DNA from: Glandiceps talaboti
Taxonomy: Eukaryota > Hemichordata > Enteropneusta > Spengelidae
Length of the DNA stretch: 60,000 bases
NCBI RefSeq assembly: GCF_964340395.1
Contig: NC_135550.1
Location: 31,925,176 to 31,985,175 of the forward strand
Direction of reading: 5' to 3'
Shown piece after piece: positions 1 to 11,879 of this stretch. Under the pieces are notes generated by a model. That model did not search any database, was not told the DNA's origin, and worked only from the letters and a program-made list of their open reading frames with translations. Within the stretch, counting starts at the first letter, position 1; every line of letters starts with the position of its first letter. The translations under genes and the position numbers were made by a program.

Positions 1-300
1 ATTTTATTCTTTGATGAAAACAAATCATGTTCAAACTCAGAATAAGTTAGCCAGTTTATATTTTTTGCTTTCTGTTTACATCATTGTATGATGGACTAAT
101 TTTAGGTTTTATTTACTATTATTATGTGGATTTGTATGTACCATTGCTGTTTGTCACAACAAACCTCTACATTCACATTTCTTTTGTATATATTGATTTC
201 TCTATGTTAGGCCGGTGACCACAATACTCTGGTATAAAGCATATTATTATATTGTAGATTTTCAAAGATTTAGATGCCTTTTTTGTATGATATTTTGTAG

Positions 301-3300
301 AATCATCCCTGGATTTGTTTGTATCATCTGCTTCACAGTACATTGGACCAATCATAGGAGTTTATGCTTCTACCTTCACCAGGTGTGTGGTTCTCATCAG
401 TATAACTGTAACTTATTGGTAACATTAATATTTACTTTTGATGTCAAAATAGATATCTGGAATAAAAAGTATACCCTATCAACAGCACAATTATTAGTCT
501 TGTATTATCAATTGAGGTATTTAGTTATTGTTGTTATTATTTAGATTTGATATAAATTTGTTCATATTTCAGATTGAATTGCGCTTCATCAGATGAATTT
601 CATGACTTATTCAAGAGTCACTTCAAAAATGTGGACATACAGGAATTGTATGATGAATTAGTGGAAAGTGAGGTAAGAAGTAACTATGGATATTACTGCC
701 ATCAGGAATAGAATAGAAAAAAATAGTGGTTCTATGTATATAATAAATAAATAATCTCCTGGTATTTCTCATTCGTGCTATATCATCTCGGACTCATGAT
801 TCCCCTATGTCTGTATATGGCCGACATGAGGGGAATCATTTATCCTCGATGGTGTAGCACTCATTCGGAATACCTAGAGATTATATATAAATATTACTAC
901 CAGCAACAATGTGAACATATGAAGATTATAGTTAGAAGTAACTAGAACATTGTAACCATGGATACTACTACCATCAGGAATGTGAACATAAGATTATAGT
1001 TAGAAGTAACGAGAAGTGTAACCTTGGATATTACTACCATCAACAATGTAAACATATGAAGATTATAGTTGGAAGTAACTAGAAGTGTAACCATGGATAT
1101 TACCATCAGGGATATGAAAATAAGATTATAGTTAGAAGTAACTAGAACAGTGTAACCATGGATACTACTACCATCAGGAATGTGAACATAAGATTATTGG
1201 GGCATGATATCTAAGTTTTCATTCAACCATGTAGCTAGTTTATGTACAATTTCTCTCATTAATAAATTCAATTAAATTATTTGTTATTGTATTGAAATAC
1301 TATACATGATTCAAATTGATTCAAATTCTTTATGTTTTCAGAGTGAGTGGGATGAGTTGTTGCAGACTATAGACGGCAGGCTGAAAGACCAGGTGGCATC
1401 AGAACTAGACATTGGATCTCCAGTACCTTTAGATGTAACTTTGATAGATGTTAAAACTTCACAGTAAGGCTTTATTTTGATATGTTTGATCACAATACCA
1501 GTAATCAGCTGATTGGAAAAGAGACATGGAAATATAAAATGCCATATAGCATGTTTTAAATTGTTATCCAAACTTGGGAATGTAGAATGTTTTTATTAAT
1601 AATCCAAGCATACATAACAGATGTGGATTGTGTATGGAGGCATGGCATATTTACAGATGTGGATTGTGTATGGAGGCATGGAATATTTACAGATGTGGAT
1701 TGTGTATGGAGGCATGGAATAGTAACATATGTGGATTGTGTATGGAGGCATGGAATATTTACAGATGTGGATGGTGTATGGAGGCATGGAATATTTACAG
1801 ATGTGGATTGTGTATGGAGGCATGGAATATTTATAGATGTGGATTGTGTATGGAGGCATGGAATATTTATAGATGTGGATTGTGTATGGAGGCATGGAAT
1901 ATTTATAGATGTGGATTGTGTATGGAGGCATGGAATATTTACAGATGTGGATGGTGTATGGAGGCATGGAATATTTACAGATGTGGATGGTGTATGCAGG
2001 CATGGAATATTTACAGATGTGGATTGTGTATGCAGGCATGGAATATTTACAAAATCAAAACACTCAAATGGTTAAGAAAAAAGTCACAAGAAAACAAGTG
2101 TGTATTTCAGATAATAACAAATTTGAACTAAAATTTTTGGTGAATTAAATAAATTGCACAAGCAATATTACTAGTGAGTAATTTGTATAGTTACCATAAA
2201 CATCATATATGATAAACATTTGATGTATTCACAGACAGTTCAGCTTAAAAGACTTCATTGGTGCAGAGAATTTGGTGCTTGTGTTTCTACGCCATTCTGC
2301 CTGACTACCATGACGAGACCACGTGGCACAGATAGTACAGCGGCAGGATGAGGTCGTGTCAGCTGGAGGTCGTGTGCTACTGGTCTCTTTCTTCTCCCAA
2401 CAAGCTGGTGTCAAGTGGTTAGAAGAAATGCAATGTCCATTTGATATGTTGCTGGATCCTGATAAGCAAGTGAGTAGAAACTATGGTATATAATTCTAGC
2501 ATGGTCATATTAACTATTCAACAGATTCCTATAGAGTTTCTCTGAGACTGGCAGATATCTGGGGGCTAATGGTGTCAATCATTATGTGAAAAAGATCAAA
2601 CTTCATCACTGTTCTGTCACCCGGTAGGGATTTCTTTCAAATGACTTACAAATAAGGCATCATAGAGAAGAAACAGAATCCAAGTATCAAACAGGGAAAG
2701 TCTGTTTCTTGTCTTTATTGTAAAAGCACGACCATTGTGACACTTTCCTTCATTTCTTAGCTTTATAAGGAGATTGGTCTTGGGTATTCATTATGTAAAG
2801 TATGGGAAATGCAGGTAATGCATTACTATGTAACACAGATTGCATCCAAAAGAGCTCTACCTAAACGTCTTTCAGAGAAGAGTGAAGATATACATCAGGT
2901 GAGATATAGCATTTGTATGCAATGATGTCAGTAGAAATTAAAGTGCTAGTACTGCAATGATTTCAGTACAGATTCAGTTAAAGTGCTAGTACTGCAGTGA
3001 TTTCTGTTGAAATTCAGCTAAAGTGCTAGTACTTTCTGTGTTTGTGTTTTCTGCATACTTTGAAATAGGTGACAACGTACCAGTCTGGTAGTTAGTGAAA
3101 ATAAGTAGTGACTGAAATACCTTCTTGTACATGAATACAACATACCAGTCTGGTAACTAGTGAAAATAAGTAGCAACTAAAATACCTTCTTGTACATAAA
3201 CATAACGTACCAGTCAGGTAATTAGTGAAAATAAGTAGCGACTAAAATACCTTCTTGTACATGAACACAATGTACCAGTCTGGTAATTAGTGAAAATAAG

Positions 3301-4514
3301 TAGTGACTAAAATACCTTCTTCTACATGAACACAACGTACCAGTCTGGTAATTAGTGAACATTAGTCTTTGAGAACTATAGTTGAAGACTGTCAAATTGA
3401 AAGATTTTCTAGCATTGAAAATATCTATGTTTACTGTATTTTTTGACTCAGACACATAGATTTTACCAGCAATTTATTGACTTTCACAAATACGTACATT
3501 TAGTCCAGTGTGCGAAGTGTATGTCAGCTATGTCCACTTTGACATTATTCACAAGTCCTACAAAGATTGCATTATGAGAAACTTACAATGTGTCATGTCA
3601 AGTTTTGTTTTGTATAATTCAAATTTAAGGCCAAGAATTAAACATCAGGTTTTCATAATTAGTGTTAACTTTGGATCCATAAATATTACATGAGAATCAT
3701 TCTTTTGTTTAGAACCAACTTTTTCTATAGCTCTATCTGCCAAACAACTATTTTGCTCATCCAAATCTTAACCCTTATTGCTGAACATTACAAATATGTG
3801 TATTGGTTACAGATGGGTGGTGATTTCATTATCAACACAGATGGTAAAATGGAATTCATTTACTACAGTCGAAAGTCAACTGACAGACCGACTGTAGACC
3901 AACTTATTGACAGTCTGAAGGTAATTGAACTGTGAGATGGAAAATATCAAAACTTTGAAATCTAAACTTTGATTTCTATATTTTTGATATTATGTTAATT
4001 ATTATTGCAACATTTGCATATTTTACACTTTGGATATTCATGAGAGAGTATACTGTACAAGTGGAAGACAGTTGATGCAACCAAAAGGTTTCTGCCATAG
4101 GGTGGTTATACTAGCCGATATGTCAAGTTGTTACATATATACCAGCATCTGTTTTGTAGAAATTAAAATATCAATGATAATAGTATTCTGTTATTAATTC
4201 ATCAGTTAAATATAGACTTGTTGACCTTGTATTGTGTTGCATAATAGATAGTTCCGGATGTGGTATTCTGGATTCACTTCACTTTCTTTGTAATATTTAA
4301 TGAAATGAGTTCCTGATTTGTACCAGCTTACTTTTACTTTGGTGCTCAAACTCAGTTAATCTCTTTGAAAAACGTATGTGAAGCATAGTTTCAAATTTCT
4401 TTGATAAATTACTATGCATCTGCATGCCATGCATGCTCAGTTACCTGACAATATATTTATATTTAATATTTACACCCTTTTGTTATTTCTCCATAGGGTG
4501 TCTCTAAAATGTAA
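301..4514 (+). CDS. Selenoprotein L, copy 1 (5' partial; first exon outside window)
   Basis: Exons seen: 301-382, 573-672, 1342-1463, 2235-2469, 2761-2898, 3813-3920, 4497-4514 (stop TAA). All have AG/GT borders and keep phase. Two in-frame TGA codons lie at 2302-2304 and 2311-2313, giving a U-L-P-U motif after a beta-strand-like [10 protein letters not shown], where PRXL2/AhpC-TSA relatives carry a CxxC-type redox centre. SelL is an established thioredoxin-fold selenoprotein family of aquatic animals whose UxxU forms a diselenide. Reading both TGAs as selenocysteine is supported by the same two TGAs in the paralogue at 12,704 and by a SECIS at 8,106. Exon sizes 82, 100, 122, 235, 138 and 108 are identical to copy 2. 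The start exon is missing because the window begins in an intron. Oddity: the SECIS lies about 3.6 kb beyond the stop, across a minisatellite. Functionality of this copy is inferred. Confidence 0.9.
735..900. mobile_element. Fold-back (MITE-like) inverted repeat in SelL-1 intron
   Basis: Arms at about 752-812 and 822-884 are imperfect reverse complements: GATTCCCCT pairs with AGGGGAATC, GTGCTA with TAGCAC, and the ends ATAATCTC with GAGATTAT. The loop is only about 8-10 bases. It is a hairpin-forming non-autonomous element or hairpin transcript candidate. No target duplication was resolved. Confidence 0.6.
905..1196. repeat. Tandem repeat, about 68-bp unit, in SelL-1 intron
   Basis: About four degenerate copies of a unit containing GATTATAGTTAGAAGTAACT, then a GTAACCATGGATA block and an ACCATCAGGAATGTGAACAT block, some with internal deletions. 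It lies in the intron before exon 1342-1463. Confidence 0.8.
1617..2052. repeat. 36-bp minisatellite in SelL-1 intron
   Basis: About 12 copies of a 36-bp unit beginning ACAGATGTGGATTGTGTATG. Because 36 is a multiple of three and the unit lacks stops in several frames, it gives spurious repetitive reading frames on both strands. It is intronic, between exons 1342-1463 and 2235-2469. Confidence 0.95.
2302..2313 (+). other. Two selenocysteine TGA codons (UxxU), SelL copy 1
   Basis: TGA at 2302-2304 and 2311-2313 with CTA CCA between, followed by CGA GAC CAC (Arg-Asp-His). The reading frame is open for the rest of the 235-nt exon on both sides, so these are the only two interruptions. Recoding is inferred from conservation with 15,673-15,684 and from the SECIS. 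Confidence 0.9.
3066..3355. repeat. About 66-bp tandem repeat in SelL-1 intron
   Basis: Four to five copies of a unit with ACCAGTCTGGTAATTAGTGA followed by AAATACCTTCTTGTACATGA. The unit contains the short palindrome ACCAGNCTGGT. Shorter degenerate repeats (AAAGTGCTAGTACTGCAG) precede it at about 2,938-3,035. Confidence 0.85.
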
Positions 4515-4591
4515 GGAGTGACAAAATGAGAAGTTTTCTGATGATGATGATGATGATAGCGGCATTGTGGCTGCAGCATCTTAGTTTATTT

Positions 4592-5511
4592 ACCTTACCA
4601 TATGATATACTTTACCATGTACCTTACCATATGATATACTTTACCATGTACCTTACCATATGATATACTTCACCATGTACCTTACCATATGATATACTTC
4701 ACCATTTACCTTACCATATGATATACTTCACCATGTACCTTACCATATGATATACTTTACCATGTACCTTACCATATGATATACTTCACCATTTACCTTA
4801 CCATATGATATACTTTACCATGTACCTTACCATATGATATACCTTACCATGTACCTTACCATATGATATACTTTACCATGTACCTTACCATACGATATAC
4901 TTTACCATGTACCTTACTATATGATAAATTTTACCATGTACCTTACCATATGATATACTTCACCATTTACCTTACCATATGATATACTTTACCATGTACC
5001 TTACCATATGATATACTTTACCATGTACCTTACCATATGATATACTTCACCATTTACCTTACCATATGATATACTTCACCATTTACCTTACCATATGATA
5101 TACTTTACCATGTACCTTACCATATGATATACTTTACCATGTACCTTACCATATGATATACTTTACCATGTACCTTACCATATGATATACTTTACCATGT
5201 ACCTTACCATATGATATACTTTACCATGTACCTTACCATATGATATACTTTACCATGTACCTTACCATATGATATACTTTACCATGTACCTTACCATATG
5301 ATATACTTTACCATGTACCTTACCATATGATATACTTTATTATGTACCTTACCATATGATATACTTTACCATGTACCTTACCATATGATATACTTCACCA
5401 TTTACCTTACCATATGATATACTTTATTATGTACCTTACCATATGATATACTTTATTATGTACCTTACCATATGATATACTTTACCATGTACCTTACCAT
5501 ATGATATACTT
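4592..5511. repeat. 29-bp minisatellite, left block, in SelL-1 3' region
   Basis: About 32 head-to-tail copies of a 29-bp unit starting ACCTTACCATATGATATACT. The variable last nine bases are mostly TTACCATGT or TCACCATTT, with TTATTATGT appearing near the right end. It starts about 77 bp after the SelL-1 stop codon. Confidence 0.97.
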
Positions 5512-5653
5512 AAGCAATAAACCACCCCCTGGGGATGGTATACCAAGAGGTTTTGACCAGTGAACGAAATATATGCACGAGCGATAGCGAGTGCATATAT
5601 TGAGTTCACTGGTCAAAACCGAGTGGTATACCTTCCCCAGGGGGTGGTTTATC
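5512..5653. repeat. Near-perfect palindrome (arms about 65-68 bp)
   Basis: The left arm starts AGCAATAAACCACCCCCTGG and the right arm ends CCAGGGGGTGGTTTATCGCT. Internal blocks GGTATACC, TTTTGACCAGTGAAC and TATATGCAC are mirrored. The centre is about GATAGC near 5,583. It forms the left end of the insertion that splits the 29-bp minisatellite. Confidence 0.9.
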
Positions 5654-5656
5654 GCT

Positions 5657-6590
5657 ATTATATTATACCAGTATATTGAAAATATCGGAAACAAGATAGG
5701 AACTAACGTTTTCTCGTTTCATATGCGCCTCTGTGTCTAATTTGCATATAGCGCATAACAATAACGCTGCTTTTCAAGACAGCTGATCTTGGCCTTAATG
5801 TGAACGTCGTGCAGCGACTGGATTTATTTTATCTGCTCGTCGTTTCTTGGGATAATCTGTACATTGATCGGCTCATTAAAAGTGCACAGTGATGAATAAA
5901 CAACCTGTTTGACTCGAGGTATAAACTTGAAGTGGTTTATTAAATACAGCGTGCTTCGATCGTTCGCGGCCGAATTCGCGACTCGGTGAAGTGAGACGAT
6001 AGGCATGGCGGCAGGTTGATATTTACAATGTATTTATATTACTGGAAGTTACGTCAGTAGATTTTCGGGTTTGAGGATTTCCCTCTCGGATTGATGACTG
6101 ATACTCTAGGACAGGATCCCAGAAAAATGTATATTTAGATTAATGGTAAGTCGGCCAGTGTAACCTCTTTCACTTGCTTCATTTTTATGACAGGACAGGA
6201 CAGCTCACCAATGTTATGTTTCCACTCCAACTAGCCGCGCCGCGCTGAGGCTGAGACCGATTTCGTGCATGCCTTGACCTTAGTACATGTAGTAGGCGAT
6301 GATTTGAACAAATACGCGATGACTTGGTGGCTTTCGAAATTTCCTTCAAGTATTTCTCATAAAATATTGTCTCATTGAGAGAAAATCCTCCTCTGACAAT
6401 TCGAAGAGTTCACTATCAGTATCACGGCGGACTACAACTCAACGCTCGTAGACGAACAAAATTTGGACGCGTGCCAGCAGTGCATTATCGTACCAGCAGT
6501 GCATTATCACTCGTTTTAGACGCGCTAGTTCGATTGCTAGACCAATCAGATCACTCGATTTCCACCATCAATATACTGGTATAATATAAT
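5657..6590. mobile_element. TIR-bounded non-autonomous element interrupting minisatellite
   Basis: A 23-bp perfect inverted repeat bounds this segment: 5,657-5,679 (contains TATTATACCAGTATATTG) and 6,568-6,590. The minisatellite stops at 5,511 and resumes at 6,591 in near register, so the whole block 5,512-6,590, including the adjacent palindrome, is an insertion. Internal sequence is less repetitive and more GC/CpG-rich than its surroundings, with no transposase and no convincing ORF (longest about 69 codons). The class is unknown. Confidence 0.7.
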
Positions 6591-8050
6591 TCACCATTTA
6601 CCTTACCATATGATATACTTTATTATGTACCTTACCATATGATATACTTTATTATGTACCTTACCATATGATATACTTTATTATGTACCTTACCATATGA
6701 TATACTTTATTATGTACCTTACCATATGATATACTTTATTATGTACCTTACCATATGATATACTTTATTATGTACCTTACCATATGATATACTTTACTAT
6801 GTACCTTACCATATGATATACTTTATTATGTACCTTACTATATGATATACTTTATTATGTACCTTACCATATGATATACTTTACCATGTACCTTACCATA
6901 TGATATACTTTATTATGTACCTTACCATATGATATACTTTATTATGTACCTTACCATATGATATACTTTATTATGTACCTTACCATATGATATACTTTAT
7001 TATGTACCTTACCATATGATATACTTTATTATGTACCTTACCATATGATATACTTTATTATGTACCTTACCATATGATATACTTTATTATGTACCTTACC
7101 ATATGATATACTTTACCATGTACCTTACCATACGATATACTTCACCATTTACCTTACCATATGATATACTTTATTATGTACCTTACCATATGATATACTT
7201 TATTATGTACCTTACCATATGATATACTTTACTATGTACCTTACCATACGATATACTTCACCATTTACCTTACCATATGATATACTTTATTATGTACCTT
7301 ACCATATGATATACTTTATTATGTACCTTACCATATGATATACTTTATTATGTACCTTACCATATGATATACTTTATTATGTACCTTACCATATGATATA
7401 CTTTATTATGTACCTTACCATATGATATACTTTATTATGTACCTTACCATATGATATACTTTATTATGTACCTTACCATATGATATACTTTATTATGTAC
7501 CTTACCATATGATATACTTTATTATGTACCTTACCATATGATATACTTTATTATGTACCTTACCATATGATATACTTTACCATGTACCTTACCATATGAT
7601 ATACTTTATTATGTACCTTACCATATGATATACTTTATTATGTACCTTACCATATGATATACTTTATTATGTACCTTACCATATGATATACTTTATTATG
7701 TACCTTACCATATGATATACTTTACTATGTACCTTACCATATGATATACTTTATTATGTACCTTACCATATGATATACTTTACTATGTACCTTACCATAT
7801 GATATACTTTATTATGTACCTTACCATATGATATACTTTACTATGTACCTTACCATATGATATACTTTACTATGTACCTTACCATATGATATACTTTATT
7901 ATGTACCTTACCATATGATATACTTTACTATGTACCTTACCATATGATATACTTTACTATGTACCTTACCATATGATATACTTTATTATGTACCTTACCA
8001 TATGATATACTTTATTATGTACCTTACCATATGATATACTTTACTATGTA
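6591..8050. repeat. 29-bp minisatellite, right block
   Basis: About 50 copies of the same 29-bp unit as 4,592-5,511, but dominated by the TTATTATGT variant, with TTACTATGT enriched toward the right end. The different variant mix on the two sides of the insertion suggests local homogenisation after the insertion. Confidence 0.97.
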
Positions 8051-8084
8051 GTGCAGTATACTGACATGAACCAGAAACAGAGTT

Positions 8085-8185
8085 TGAATTGTGTACACTG
8101 CATTTATGAAGGCTGCAATTCAAATTGATCTTGTATCAAACATTACAGCTGGAGCATCAACATGTGATGTCACTGAAACAAACTC
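8085..8185 (+). promoter_or_regulatory. SECIS element of SelL copy 1 (core 8,106-8,154)
   Basis: Core quartet ATGA at 8,106-8,109 faces GGAG at 8,151-8,154. Helix II pairs GGCTGCAAT with ATTACAGCT (one mismatch). An AAA bulge on the 5' side is followed by a 5-bp apical stem TTGAT/ATCAA, which makes a form-2 SECIS layout. The copy-2 element at 17,765 has the same layout with different stem bases that still pair (ATTGAC/GTCAAT), which is covariation. Flanking GTGATGTCA and AAACAAACTCT are conserved between copies. It directs selenocysteine insertion at the UGA codons. Its distance from the stop (about 3.6 kb) is unusual. Confidence 0.88.
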
Positions 8186-8189
8186 TAAT

Positions 8190-8477
8190 CAGGTTTATTG
8201 TGTGGACAAGCCAAGTCAGTAACAATGAATTCTTTGCCCTTTGTACAAGGAGTATGTAAATATACATGCGAGAACTTCTATTGTTTAATTTACTGAAAAT
8301 AATAGGTTTTATATAATGTATGTACGAGTATTTTTACTTCAAATCAAGATGCTTGAATGTATATATTATAAACCTTTAATATCATACTTGATCATTTGTT
8401 GAGCAGGATTTATGATCAGCTTTCTTTAAAGTTGGTCAATGTTCACAGTTTTGAATCTCAGTACAGAAATATGGAAA
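8190..8477. other. Downstream flank of SelL-1, unique AT-rich
   Basis: AT-rich sequence after the SECIS. No clear AATAAA polyadenylation signal was found before the next minisatellite, and no gene was seen. Confidence 0.4.
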
Positions 8478-9606
8478 CATGATAGTAATACCTTCATGAT
8501 AGTAATACCGTCATGATAGTAATACCGTCATGATAGTAATACCGTCATGATAGTAATACCTTCATGATAGTAATACCGTCATGATAGTAATACCGTCATG
8601 ATAGTAATACCATTATGTAGTAATACCGTCATGATAGTAATACCGTCACGATAGTAATACCGTCATGATAGTAATGCTGCCATGATAGTAATACCGGCAC
8701 GATAGTAATACTGCCATGATAGTAATACCATTATGTAGTAATACCGTCATGATAGTAATACCGTCATGATAGTAATACCGTCATGATAGTAATACCGTTA
8801 TGATAGTAATACCGTCATGATAGTAATACCGTCATGATAGTAATACTGCCATGATAGTAATACCATTATGTAGTAATACCGTCATGATAGTAATACCGTC
8901 ATGATAGTAATACTGCCATGATAGTAATACCATTATGTAGTAATACCATTATGTAGTAATACCATTATGTAGTAATACCGTCATGATAGTAATACCGTCA
9001 TGATAGTAATACTGCCATGATAGTAATACCATTATGTAGTAATACCATTATGTAGTAATACCATTATGTAGTAATACCGTTATGTAGTAATACCGTTATG
9101 TAGTAATACCGTTATGTAGTAATACCGTTATGATAGTAATACCGTCATGATAGTAATACTGCCATGATAGTAATACCATTATGTAGTAATACCATTATGT
9201 AGTAATACCATTATGTAGTAATACCGTCATGATAGTAATACCGTCATGATAGTAATACTGCCATGATAGTAATACCATTATGTAGTAATACCATTATGTA
9301 GTAATACCATTATGTAGTAATACCGTTATGTAGTAATACCGTTATGTAGTAATACCGTTATGTAGTAATACCGTTATGATAGTAATACCGTTATGATAGT
9401 AATACCGTCATGATAGTAATACCATTATGTAGTAATACCGTTATGTAGTAATACCATTATGTAGTAATACCGTCATGATAGTAATACCGCCATGATAGTA
9501 ATACCGTCATGATAGTAATACCGTCATGATAGTAATACTGCCATGATAGTAATACTGCCATGATAGTAATGCCGTCATGATAGTAATGCCGTCATGATAG
9601 TAATGC
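8478..9606. repeat. 16/17-bp minisatellite
   Basis: About 65-70 copies of CATGATAGTAATACCGT (17 bp) mixed with a 16-bp variant containing ATTATGTAGTAATACC. The variants come in runs such as three successive ATTATG copies, and these runs recur (around 8,930, 9,030, 9,180 and 9,290), giving a higher-order pattern. Confidence 0.96.
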
Positions 9607-9639
9607 TTACACCAGAGACGCATGGAAGCATGATGCTGA

Positions 9640-9900
9640 CTCAGCTGATCTGTTCACAAATCTATTTTTTTTATTTATTAAATTATTTATTTACGCCAAT
9701 GCTTCCATAGAGTGGTTTTTCATGCAATTGCACTAAGAGATAACAGATACATTACATATACATGATACAGATACAAAAAAAACTGAAATAAAGAACAAGA
9801 ATTCAAAAAGACAGAAACATATAGAACAACAAAAAGAGTGGGAGGATGCAGTAAGAGAAGAGATTAGTCTCTAATAGAAATTGATGAACTTTTTGCAAAG
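9640..9900 (-). repeat. Possible LINE 3'-tail remnant
   Basis: A (TTTA)n-like tract near 9,665-9,695 followed by A-rich sequence with CTGAAATAAAG resembles a retroelement tail. On the minus strand the peptide ending SHLCKKFINFY stop is vaguely like LINE C-termini. Weak evidence; an unclassified repeat is equally possible. Confidence 0.25.
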
Positions 9901-9959
9901 GTGGGATGCCCTGCATCTAAGGGGTTGGGAGCATGCTTTCAGAATATGGAATTTGGTCC

Positions 9960-10560
9960 CTGTGTTGTGTAGGGGCCAGGCATTTATAACTGAATGGGGG
10001 GGGGGGGGGAGTTGAACATAGGTTTCCTCAATCTGACCCCCTCCCCAGCTTCGATGACCAAAGCCAAAGTGACCCCCAGTAAATACAACATTTTCCAAAA
10101 TAACCCCCCCCCCCCACCACACACACACACACACACACACACCTGTATATTTTAACATCATTTTCTAGGTCTTCCTATGGGATGTTACTATAACACTATA
10201 CAAATATAATGAAATATTTTTATTTATTAAGAGAACACTGAACAAATTACTTTGGGTACAGTTTTTGCTTTCTTTGTATATGTTTATCTAGAATCTATGG
10301 AACATGTAATTTTATCAGGGTATTTCAGTGCACATTAAAAATATGCAAATTAGGGCTAAACATGTATCTTTTTGGTCAAAAACTCATATCTTGAAACTAT
10401 GGTGAATGGGGTTGAAGCTTGGTGAGGATGTTTCTGGAGTTATTATTCTGCACTTATTGATAAAAAACATTTTGACACAATTGGCCCTAGTAACCATGAC
10501 CATGCCCTTAGCAACAGTGAAAAGGTGATGCATATCACGAAGATAACAGGGATGGGTAGG
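9960..10560 (-). repeat. Dispersed repeat family R1, copy at 10 kb (G-run bearing)
   Basis: In minus orientation this matches 39,120-39,480 (23 identical bases at 10,281-10,303 versus 39,201-39,223, and TTTGGCTTTGGTCATCG in both). Its other half (about 10,340-10,510) matches 55,797-55,960 (GGTCATGGTT, GATATGAGTTTTT). It carries runs of G/C of nine or more and an inserted (AC)n. No ORF of note. Confidence 0.75.
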
Positions 10561-11095
10561 TAAGTAAATACAGATTCAAATTTTGTATTTAAATATGCCT
10601 AGCAACAGGACCACGCCCACAGCAACAGCTAAATACAGTTGTGCTACAATTCCATTGGCACCATACATCTATAAAATGTTCATACCATGTCATTTTACAA
10701 GTCATGTAAAGTGACCATGTACAGTGTTTATATCATGATGTCACTGAACTACCAATGGAATACCATGGTACCATCACAATTTAACACAAAGCAATGAACA
10801 GTAATGTCATCCTGTCGGTGAATTAATGTGAACCTTGTCTTACCATAGACCCTCCACCAGTTCTATAATTCTACATACTTACACTATATTTACTGTGATA
10901 CAACTCTTCTAGCTTGTCCTTATGGCCCGTGTGCACACAAGGAAGTAACTAACTCAAGGATACCTTAAACATCACCAAGCATAGGGATGTTTATTTAATA
11001 AACCAATTTATAGTTCAATTTAAATAATATTTAAACTGAAATATAAATTGGTGCTGGTTGAATTGAAGTAGTCAAATGGAAAAACCTTGTTTACT
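10560..11095. other. Intergenic, no gene seen
   Basis: Unique-looking AT-rich sequence, possibly the ragged end of repeat R1 (CCTAGCAACAGGACCACGCCC at about 10,597 resembles CCTTAGCAACAG at about 10,506). No coding signal. Confidence 0.4.
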
Positions 11096-11105
11096 ACTGA
11101 GATAC

Positions 11106-11876
11106 ATGTATATATAGTCACTTAGTGTATGGTAGTGTATGTTAATGTATATATAGTCACTTAGTGTATGTTAGTGTATGTTAATGTATATATAGTCACT
11201 TAGTGTATGTTAGTGTATGTTAATGTATATATAGTCACTTATTGTATGTTAGTGTATGTTAATGTATATATAGTCACTTAGTGTATGTTAGTGTATGTTA
11301 ATGTATATATAGTCACTTAGTGTATGTTAGTGTATGTTAATGTATATATAGTCACTTAGTGTATGTTAGTGTATGTTAATGTATATATAGTCACTTAGTG
11401 TATGTTAATGTATATATAGTCACTTAGTGTATGTTAGTGTATGTTAATGTATATATAGTCACTTAGTGTATGTTAGTGTACATATAGTCACTTAGTGTAT
11501 GTTAGTGTATATATAGTCACTTGGTGTATGTTAGTGTATATATAGTCACTTAGTGTATGTTAGTGTATATATAGTCACTTAGTGTATGTTAATGTATATA
11601 TAGTCACTTAGTGTATGTTAGTGTATGTTAATGTATATATAGTCACTTAGTGTATGTTAGTGTATGTTAATGTATATATAGTCACTTAGTGTATGTTAGT
11701 GTATATATAGTCACTTAGTGTATGTTAGTGTATATATAGTCACATAGTGTATGTTAGTGTATATATAGTCACTTAGTGTATGTTAGCGTATGTTAATGTA
11801 TATATAGTCACTTAGTGTATGTTAGTGTATGTTAATGTATATATAGTCACTTAAGTTAGTGTATGTTAGTGTATGT
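11106..11876. repeat. Minisatellite with 39-bp and 27-bp units
   Basis: About 24 copies of a unit containing TATATAGTCACTTAGTGTAT. Long copies carry an extra GTTAGTGTAT block before GTTAATG and short copies lack it. It lies upstream of SelL copy 2. Confidence 0.95.
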
Positions 11877-11879
11877 TTT

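Noticed and set aside
215-544. 109-codon frame at the window start as a separate gene
   Set aside because: It overlaps SelL exon 301-382 in another frame and intron sequence; the SelL frame is supported by the paralogue.
1587-2148. Long reading frames repeating TDVDCVWRHG (plus strand) and CKYSMPPYTIHI (minus strand)
   Set aside because: They come from a 36-bp minisatellite inside a SelL intron; a period divisible by three with no stop codon keeps several frames open.
2302-2313. The two TGAs as disabling mutations of a pseudogene
   Set aside because: The same two codons are kept in the paralogue, the rest of each exon is open and in phase, and both genes have a SECIS.
4592-9606. Regular repeats that might suggest a CRISPR array
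   Set aside because: Units are head-to-tail without unique spacers and the locus is eukaryotic; they are minisatellites.
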